Assembly (NCBI GenBank): GCA_947445495.1
Contig: CANFEI010000059.1
Span: 1 to 6,913, forward strand
Origin: Alcaligenaceae bacterium
GTDB lineage: Bacteria > Pseudomonadota > Gammaproteobacteria > Burkholderiales > Burkholderiaceae
Direction: 5' to 3'
DNA length: 6,913 nucleotides
Part shown: positions 1 through 5,101 of the stretch, piece by piece
How the letters are laid out: the number at the start of each line of letters is the position of its first letter
Numbering within the stretch: position 1 is the stretch's first letter
Position numbers and translations under genes: made by a program
Notes under the pieces: generated by a model
Told to the model about the DNA's origin: nothing
The model's database searches: none
The model's input: only the letters and a program-made list of their open reading frames with translations

Positions 1-2351
1 ATACGAGAGGGCCGGCCCGTTAACAACAGCACGTCTGGCTGGTACGCGAAGATCACCTCAGACAAGGCTTTAAGTGATTTGCAAATGCTGATCTCACCAC
101 GAACAAACTGTTCGTGTAAGCGCCTGAGGTTGATGTTAATACCAATATTCAGCAGATCGAATGCCGATGCCTGAGCCCCAGCTGCGCGGCGGACCGCGGC
201 ATTGACGTAGTCCAGCACATCCGAGGTTGGGTGAGCATAGTCGGATAACAGGTCGTTGATCATTAGCACGCCGAGGTTGCCAGGCTCAAGCGGGTCATAT
301 TTTTCATATTCTTTAATGATGCGCAGCGCCACTGGATACAACACTTGCAAGGTTAACTGTTGGCGCAGCACCGAAACCTGTGCATCGAGTGACTCGCTAC
401 CCATGAGTCGGGATACTAAGGCATCAGGCTCGGATACACCTGCGGATTTAAACGCCTCGATAATAGAAGGAAGAACCACCAGGCGAATGACATCGAGCAC
501 GATGTCATCACCTGCGATTTTGAAACCATCTCGGAAGCGCTGCTCTGGGACGATATACGACCCACCGCCACTCACTCGGCCAGCGCTGTCTTCACCTTTG
601 TCCAGTGAGTACTCGTTGATCACGAGGTCTGTTGTTCCGCCACCAATATCAATCGTGGCAATCGATACATAGGGAGACGAGCTGCCGGCGCGAGGAGCCT
701 GGTCAGGCCGCGCGAGCGCAGAAAAAAACTCTTCGGGACGTCCGCCAAAACTATTCTGTGTCTCGCTAAAGAGATAAACAACCTGTCCGCAGGTCGCTTC
801 ATCCCACTGAATATGCACCTCCGGGAAGCGTGGGAATGCAAGATCACGATCTTCGTCGGAATCTACCCCTGCGTCCTCAGGGTGCCAGCTCAGGCTCTTC
901 CAAATAAGTCCGATCGCCTGGTTCATACGTTCTTCAAAAATCTTGCGTTCGGGCTGCGGCATTGCCGGCGGAACGGTCAGGATGACTGAACGCAGATGTC
1001 GCGGAACGCGCGCATGGCTTTGCCGCAGGCGTTGGGCTGGACTATTGATTTGCGCAAGCGCTTGTGCGAGGACTTCACTCAACATAAAGGTCATGAGTGA
1101 GCTGCGCGAATAGTGCGGGTGAAAAACCGGCATGCGATCGTTGGGCTCTAGCGTGTAGAGCGCTTCACCAAGCTCGTTAATCAAGCGCGAGACCGGTGCT
1201 GCCGTTGCATGCGGCTCCGCGTCGAGCTTGATGTAGGAGGTATTGAAACGCCAACCTGGCTCAAAACTTTCTTGATCCCAAAGATAGCGCTTGGGGCTAG
1301 ACAGCCCGGTGGCACCCTCGATGCCGCGACGCAGACTGGCTAAGCGCCCTGCTTCATGACCGACGCGGGCAATGGTGGGCCATAAAAACGCATCGCTGCG
1401 CCCACTTTGCACCGAGAAGTGATCCTTGCCAAAGTTGGCTTGTGAAAACTCTACACGGCTCTCAAAGGCTTCGCTGTATACATGCTCAGGCCGCGATAAG
1501 TCACGCAGTGCTAGTTCATAGCGACGCCGTAAACCGTCACTCTCTTGTGGATGATCTTCAATCAAAATACCGCAACTTCTCGAGTTACCAATATCGAGCA
1601 CTAAGTCGACAGGAATCGGTTTATACAAGTCGTTTGGTGCATTCGAGATAATCTTGATCTCGGGCAAGCTGAGTTGTGTACCAAGCAAATGCAATACATT
1701 CAGATAGTGCGCCTGATGATGGCGCTCAGCGATCTCGTCGCGTATGTCTTCACTATCTTTTTTCAAACGTGGCTTACCAAGCTCCGTGAAAATTTCGCGA
1801 AGCCATTCGTCAATCCATTTCTGATCTAAGAACCAACCCATCTCGTGAGCGCGGTGGGCAAACGCAAAACTGGTGCCCGCTTTAACGTCGTCCTCGGAAG
1901 GGCCCATGTACGCGGTGTCACTGCGTGTGGGCATTACTTTCGTATCAAAAGCAAAAGTGATGCGGTGCGTGTGGCCCTCTGGATCCGCCCCAGCTGCGAC
2001 TTCGGTAATGCGCGCCCGCGCCCAGTTCGATGGCCCTTCCTCGAAGCGCGAGGGAGGACTATACCGAAAATAAGGGATCGGTATCCAGGTGTCTAACAGC
2101 AGCTTTAGCGACTGATCAACGCCTAAGTCTAATGTCGCCTGTGCGGGGTGCTTGCGCTCATCAAACGAAAAATGAAACTTGCCTGTACGCTCGTCTTCTT
2201 CTAGTCTCGCAATGGGCCCGGCATCCCCAATCTTGGCAAACTCACCTGACTTTCCTTTCACAACGAATGTCGCAGCAAAGTCCAGAAACTGAACGCCGCT
2301 GCCCATGATCAAGGTGGTTTGATCTTCGTAGGAATGAATGGCTGACAGCAT
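1..2351 (-). CDS. srfB: SrfB-family protein, actin/Hsp70-like (ASKHA) ATPase, 3' end cut off by the window edge
   Basis: The reading frame starts at the ATG at 2351-2349 and stays open to position 1, giving 783 codons. SrfB proteins are about 1000 residues, so roughly the last fifth is missing. Visible motifs are: a phosphate-1-like loop DIGNSRSCG (residues 253-261), SPKRYLW (352-358), LTVPPAMP (458-465, like the Hsp70 strand before the hinge), WDEATCGQ (516-523, connect-like), phosphate-2 DIGGGTTDL (568-576) and an adenosine-like LLLTGRPSR (775-783). These place it in the ASKHA ATPase superfamily, with about 250 extra residues before the first nucleotide loop. No signal peptide or membrane helix is visible, so it should be cytosolic. 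It follows the srfA-like gene after 14 bases and has an AGGA Shine-Dalgarno, so the two are co-transcribed. SrfB was named as a Salmonella SsrB-regulated virulence factor; its biochemical role is not settled. Family assignment rests on motifs and gene order. Confidence 0.92.
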   Translation of the reverse strand, partial: MLSAIHSYEDQTTLIMGSGVQFLDFAATFVVKGKSGEFAKIGDAGPIARLEEDERTGKFHFSFDERKHPAQATLDLGVDQSLKLLLDTWIPIPYFRYSPPSRFEEGPSNWARARITEVAAGADPEGHTHRITFAFDTKVMPTRSDTAYMGPSEDDVKAGTSFAFAHRAHEMGWFLDQKWIDEWLREIFTELGKPRLKKDSEDIRDEIAERHHQAHYLNVLHLLGTQLSLPEIKIISNAPNDLYKPIPVDLVLDIGNSRSCGILIEDHPQESDGLRRRYELALRDLSRPEHVYSEAFESRVEFSQANFGKDHFSVQSGRSDAFLWPTIARVGHEAGRLASLRRGIEGATGLSSPKRYLWDQESFEPGWRFNTSYIKLDAEPHATAAPVSRLINELGEALYTLEPNDRMPVFHPHYSRSSLMTFMLSEVLAQALAQINSPAQRLRQSHARVPRHLRSVILTVPPAMPQPERKIFEERMNQAIGLIWKSLSWHPEDAGVDSDEDRDLAFPRFPEVHIQWDEATCGQVVYLFSETQNSFGGRPEEFFSALARPDQAPRAGSSSPYVSIATIDIGGGTTDLVINEYSLDKGEDSAGRVSGGGSYIVPEQRFRDGFKIAGDDIVLDVIRLVVLPSIIEAFKSAGVSEPDALVSRLMGSESLDAQVSVLRQQLTLQVLYPVALRIIKEYEKYDPLEPGNLGVLMINDLLSDYAHPTSDVLDYVNAAVRRAAGAQASAFDLLNIGININLRRLHEQFVRGEISICKSLKALSEVIFAYQPDVLLLTGRPSR

Positions 2352-2360
2352 ATAAAGTCG

Positions 2361-2364
2361 TCCT
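2361..2364 (-). promoter_or_regulatory. Ribosome binding site of srfB
   Basis: On the minus strand AGGA lies nine bases before the ATG at 2351, inside the 14-base gap after the TAG stop (2368-2366) of the srfA-like gene. It fixes the srfB start and supports efficient re-initiation by ribosomes finishing the upstream gene. Confidence 0.7.
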
Positions 2365-2365
2365 A

Positions 2366-3823
2366 CTATTTTGGGGCGTGCCGCATCGACACAGGGAAAG
2401 AAGTACCATTTTCATACCGACCTTGACAGTCAGCGCGGCCATCCGCCGTGGGGACACAGGTTACCTTTGGCAAGGCCATCGTGCTGCCGTCCGAGCATTT
2501 AGCCACACCACGGTCATTAATATTTAAAGAGCGCCCTTGCATTTGAGCGGCGACATCCCCAACGCAACGCGTGCCATCTCCGCGCTGTATGTTGACTTTA
2601 CCTTGGCCGTTTCCTTGGCTGAAATCGTATTCCATACGTAAAGGCTTGCCTGTCTTGGCGTCTTGAATGCCAGCACCGGCATTCCAGCGTCCATCGAGAA
2701 AATTCGTCGAGCCAGTATTCGCCGCCGAGTTTGGAATCTGCAGCGGATTACCCCCTCCTGGCACAGAACCTGGTTGCGATGCATCGGGCGCAGGAGGCGT
2801 CTGCGGTGTGGTGGGCGGCGCAGCATTATTCGGTGATTGCCCCACAGTCGGTGTCTGTGCTTGATCCAGCGGTACATTGCTCGGTGCTTCGCTATTCAAC
2901 GCAGCAGGCTCGCCTGGCACGCCGGCAGTCTCGGGCGCATTATTGACGGGGGTGTCCGTATTTGTCGCCGAGCCCTCTGCGCGTCCACTCGTGTCCGTTG
3001 TCGTGCCGGTGGTGCCAGTCGTGACAGGTGTGCCAGTGATATCCGTAGTGCTCTGACCCGTCTGCCCAGACCACCAACGGCGCAACCCCGAGACACCCCG
3101 ATCGATCACAGTATCTGGAGGTTTCGGTGCAGCGTCGCCTGGGGTAGGACGTACCGTATTCGGTTCTGTGACTGTTTGACTGCTAAGGGGTAATCCAGTT
3201 AACCAAGATTGTGGGGCACAGCTCCGCAACAAAACAAATAACAGCAGCAAAAGAAGTAGTAGCAATAACAGCCACCACCACGAACGCTTGCCTGTTGGCG
3301 TAGCCGCTGCCGCTGTCACACTCGCGCTGTTGCGCAACCCACCAAAAGGATCAGAGGGCAGTAAGGCACCTTGCGTGTTGAAACCCCAGAACGTAATAAC
3401 GGGCTTACCGTTAACCAGAAAAATAAAGCTGGGATCCGGAAAATAAAACGCCTTGGTAATGAGCCGCAGCGCAGTATTTTTCTCGCGCTCGGTTTGTGTA
3501 TCGCGCCCTGTTGTGTCGCGCATCGCTTGTGCTGCGGCCTCTAGTTTGCCCTGCGCGGCGTCAAGCACAGCCAGCGCATGTTCGCGCTCTTGCACACTTG
3601 CAGCAGACCAAGGCACCACATCACCTGCATGTGGTGCGTACCAATCAATGACGCTGCCGTGTTGATTCGGCTGAGGGATCGCTAAACAGTCAGCCACCTC
3701 GGCGCCAGCCTTCAGGCGTATCGCCTCGCGTAGCTGAAACGCAACCGAGTACACAGGCTGACCGCCCTCACCGATTGCTTTGTAGTGTTGTGGATTGCCA
3801 CTCACGAGCAAACTACCAGCCAT
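2366..3823 (-). CDS. srfA: SrfA-like single-pass membrane protein
   Basis: A 485-residue protein, first gene of the minus-strand operon. Domains in order: an N-terminal domain (1-175) with IDWYAP (59-64), VPWSAA (70-75), a likely helical stretch (78-103) and FLVNGKPVITFWGF (135-148), patterns I associate with SrfA; a membrane helix (182-199), WWW followed by eleven leucines, flanked by K179-R180; a Thr/Pro/Gly/Ala-rich linker (about 211-371); and a C-terminal domain (372-485) beginning FLDGRW, with cysteines at 420, 443, 456 and 466. There is no N-terminal signal peptide. The positive flank before the helix suggests N-terminus in the cytosol and the linker plus cysteine domain in the periplasm, where disulfides are possible. 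I infer that it anchors the SrfB ATPase complex at the inner membrane. The ATG at 3823 is supported by an AAGGA nine bases upstream. The SrfA name rests on remembered motifs and on srfB following immediately; the function is unknown. Confidence 0.8.
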   Translation of the reverse strand: MAGSLLVSGNPQHYKAIGEGGQPVYSVAFQLREAIRLKAGAEVADCLAIPQPNQHGSVIDWYAPHAGDVVPWSAASVQEREHALAVLDAAQGKLEAAAQAMRDTTGRDTQTEREKNTALRLITKAFYFPDPSFIFLVNGKPVITFWGFNTQGALLPSDPFGGLRNSASVTAAAATPTGKRSWWWLLLLLLLLLLLFVLLRSCAPQSWLTGLPLSSQTVTEPNTVRPTPGDAAPKPPDTVIDRGVSGLRRWWSGQTGQSTTDITGTPVTTGTTGTTTDTSGRAEGSATNTDTPVNNAPETAGVPGEPAALNSEAPSNVPLDQAQTPTVGQSPNNAAPPTTPQTPPAPDASQPGSVPGGGNPLQIPNSAANTGSTNFLDGRWNAGAGIQDAKTGKPLRMEYDFSQGNGQGKVNIQRGDGTRCVGDVAAQMQGRSLNINDRGVAKCSDGSTMALPKVTCVPTADGRADCQGRYENGTSFPVSMRHAPK

Positions 3824-3832
3824 CCAATCTAA

Positions 3833-3837
3833 TCCTT
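3833..3837 (-). promoter_or_regulatory. Ribosome binding site of the srfA-like gene
   Basis: On the minus strand AAGGA stands nine bases before the ATG at 3823, a strong match with good spacing. It decides the start of the srfA-like protein. Confidence 0.7.
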
Positions 3838-3953
3838 AATTTGTTGCACACTGAGATCAATACAAACTGCGCCAATAATGATGCAGGATTTCTGAGAATT
3901 CAGTGCTAACTGATTGTTTTAGAATCGAAAATGATTTTACACGGACAGGTGCC

Positions 3954-3982
3954 TTTACTCTACAGGCGCAGGCGTATTTAAA
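3954..3982 (+). promoter_or_regulatory. Weak candidate sigma-70 promoter for puuE-kup
   Basis: TTTACT (3954-3959) matches the -35 consensus at four of six positions. After a 17-base spacer, TTTAAA (3977-3982) matches the -10 at four of six, inside an AT-rich run. Transcription would begin near 3989 and give a leader of about 120 bases. Matches of this quality occur by chance, so this is only the best plus-strand candidate I can find. Confidence 0.22.
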
Positions 3983-4112
3983 TGACATAAATCGGAGGAT
4001 TTCTCAACCCGAGTCCTAACGAAAAACTAAACTTAACTTTTATCTTGCGTTGCACAACCATTGGGCTTTACCGTTAGCACTTCGCCCACTCACTGATCGA
4101 AAAGATCTTCCC

Positions 4113-5051
4113 ATGAAAGCGTACTCAGCGCAGTACCCCCGTGACCTCATTGGGTATGGTGCCCAGCCCCCTCAGGCAAACTGGCCAGGCCGCGCAAAGA
4201 TCGCGGTTCAGTTTGTGCTGAATTACGAGGAAGGCGCAGAGAACACGGTTCTCGATGGGGATCCCGGTTCGGAGCGGTTTTTGTCAGAACTCGTGGGTGC
4301 CGAAAGCTACCCGGCAAGACACATGAGCATGGAGTCTATCTACGAATATGGCTCTCGCGCTGGGGTCTGGCGGATACTGCGCGAATTCGAGCGACGTAAG
4401 CTGCCGTTAACCATCTTTGGTGTGGCGCTTGCATTAAAGCGCCATCCCGAGCTCACTGCCGCCCTGCTACAACAAGATCACGAAATTGCCTCGCATGGTC
4501 TACGCTGGTTGCACTATCAAGGAATAGACGAGGAAACGGAGCGGGCACACATGGCTGCGGCGACCACCATGCTCAAAGAGTTGACGCAGGGCAAATGGCC
4601 GTTGGGCTGGTATACCGGGCGAGACAGCCCTAATACACGCAGACTCGTCGCGGACCATGGTGGATTTGAATACGATAGTGACAACTACGGCGATGACTTA
4701 CCCTTCTGGACCGATGTCACCAAAACAGACGGCAGTCAGGTGCCGCAGTTAATCGTGCCCTACACCCTAGACGCCAACGATATGCGTTTTGCGACACCTC
4801 AGGGATTCAACACTGGTCAGCACTTCTTTGAGTACTTGCGCGATAGCTTTGATGTCCTCTATGCCGAGGGCGAAGACCACCCAAAAATGCTTTCTATCGG
4901 CATGCACTGCCGGCTGTTAGGTCGTCCTGGCCGGTTGGCGGGTCTTATTAGATTTCTGGATTATCTCGAGAAGCATGACAGAGTATGGATTTGTCGGCGA
5001 ATTGACATCGCACGGCACTGGAAAGCGGCGCATCCGTACCAAGGGAAGTGA
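4113..5051 (+). CDS. puuE: Allantoinase PuuE (cofactor-independent, polysaccharide-deacetylase fold)
   Basis: A 312-residue cytosolic enzyme that hydrolyses (S)-allantoin to allantoate in purine/ureide degradation. It belongs to the NodB polysaccharide-deacetylase superfamily and matches PuuE closely: YPRDLIGYG (8-16), VQFVLNYEEGAEN (32-44), SMESIYEYGSRAGVWR (72-87), HEIASHGLRWLHY (123-135), GWYTGRDSPNTRRLV (165-179) and YGDDLPFW (192-199). NYEEG replaces the TFDDG motif that binds metal in true deacetylases, as expected for the metal-independent allantoinase subfamily. Length fits the family (about 310). The ATG at 4113 puts the conserved YPRDLIGYG at residue 8. A TTG at 4050 would add 21 residues that do not look like the family and has no Shine-Dalgarno. 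The chosen start also has only a poor one (GAAAAGA, 4099-4105). No other purine-degradation gene is in the window; kup follows 46 bases downstream and is probably co-transcribed. Confidence 0.93.
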   Translation: MKAYSAQYPRDLIGYGAQPPQANWPGRAKIAVQFVLNYEEGAENTVLDGDPGSERFLSELVGAESYPARHMSMESIYEYGSRAGVWRILREFERRKLPLTIFGVALALKRHPELTAALLQQDHEIASHGLRWLHYQGIDEETERAHMAAATTMLKELTQGKWPLGWYTGRDSPNTRRLVADHGGFEYDSDNYGDDLPFWTDVTKTDGSQVPQLIVPYTLDANDMRFATPQGFNTGQHFFEYLRDSFDVLYAEGEDHPKMLSIGMHCRLLGRPGRLAGLIRFLDYLEKHDRVWICRRIDIARHWKAAHPYQGK

Positions 5052-5101
5052 TGTTCGTGCTCTACAATGACGGATTACATGAAGAATCGCGGCACGCATG
5101 A
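5051..5101 (+). CDS. Possible 16-residue coupling peptide between puuE and kup
   Basis: An ATG at 5051 shares its A with the puuE stop (TGATG). The frame runs 16 codons ([16 protein letters not shown]) to a TGA at 5099-5101 that overlaps the kup ATG (ATGA). AAGGGA at 5041-5046 stands four bases before the start, a little close for a Shine-Dalgarno. The peptide resembles nothing I know. Its likely use, if any, is to carry ribosomes from puuE into kup, whose own start has only GAAGAA eleven bases upstream. The exact overlap at both ends could be chance, since TGATG and ATGA junctions are common. Confidence 0.25.
   Translation: MFVLYNDGLHEESRHA

Larger units (their letters stand above)
3824..4112. 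promoter_or_regulatory. Divergent intergenic region between the srf operon and puuE-kup
   Basis: These 289 bases separate two operons pointing away from each other, so both promoters should lie here. They hold no convincing gene. On the minus strand the best -10-like hexamer is TAAAAT (3937-3932), but its -35 is poor. On the plus strand there is a TTTACT/TTTAAA pair (3954-3982). Short repeats are present: AGGATTTCT at 3885-3893 and 3996-4004, and GTTGCACA at 3843-3850 and 4049-4056. CTGAGAATTCAG (3892-3903) has four-base inverted arms and AAGATCTT (4102-4109) is a perfect palindrome just before the puuE ATG. No operator of a known regulator is recognisable. The regulatory role follows from gene layout; the individual sites are guesses. 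Confidence 0.5.

Noticed and set aside
256..672. 138-codon plus-strand open frame
   Set aside because: It lies wholly opposite the conserved SrfB frame, including its DIGGGTTDL loop, and its Ser/Thr/Arg-rich translation has no recognisable motif.
2524..2877. 117-codon minus-strand open frame in another phase
   Set aside because: It overlaps the linker and cysteine domain of the SrfA-like gene in a different phase; its Arg/His-rich translation is a typical frame shadow.
2837..3193. 118-codon plus-strand open frame
   Set aside because: It is antisense to the low-complexity linker of the SrfA-like protein; Cys/Arg-rich translation, no ribosome binding site and no family match.
3946..3976. Possible hairpin or repeat around the three AGGYGY copies
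   Set aside because: The arms are only four bases, there is no T-run, and no convergent gene end is nearby, so it is not a terminator.
4050..4112. Upstream TTG start for puuE
   Set aside because: It would add 21 residues not seen in PuuE proteins, uses a rare start codon and lacks a Shine-Dalgarno; the ATG at 4113 fits the family.
4917..5099. 60-codon minus-strand open frame across the puuE-kup junction
   Set aside because: It is antisense to the conserved puuE end, with no supporting ribosome binding site or recognisable motif.
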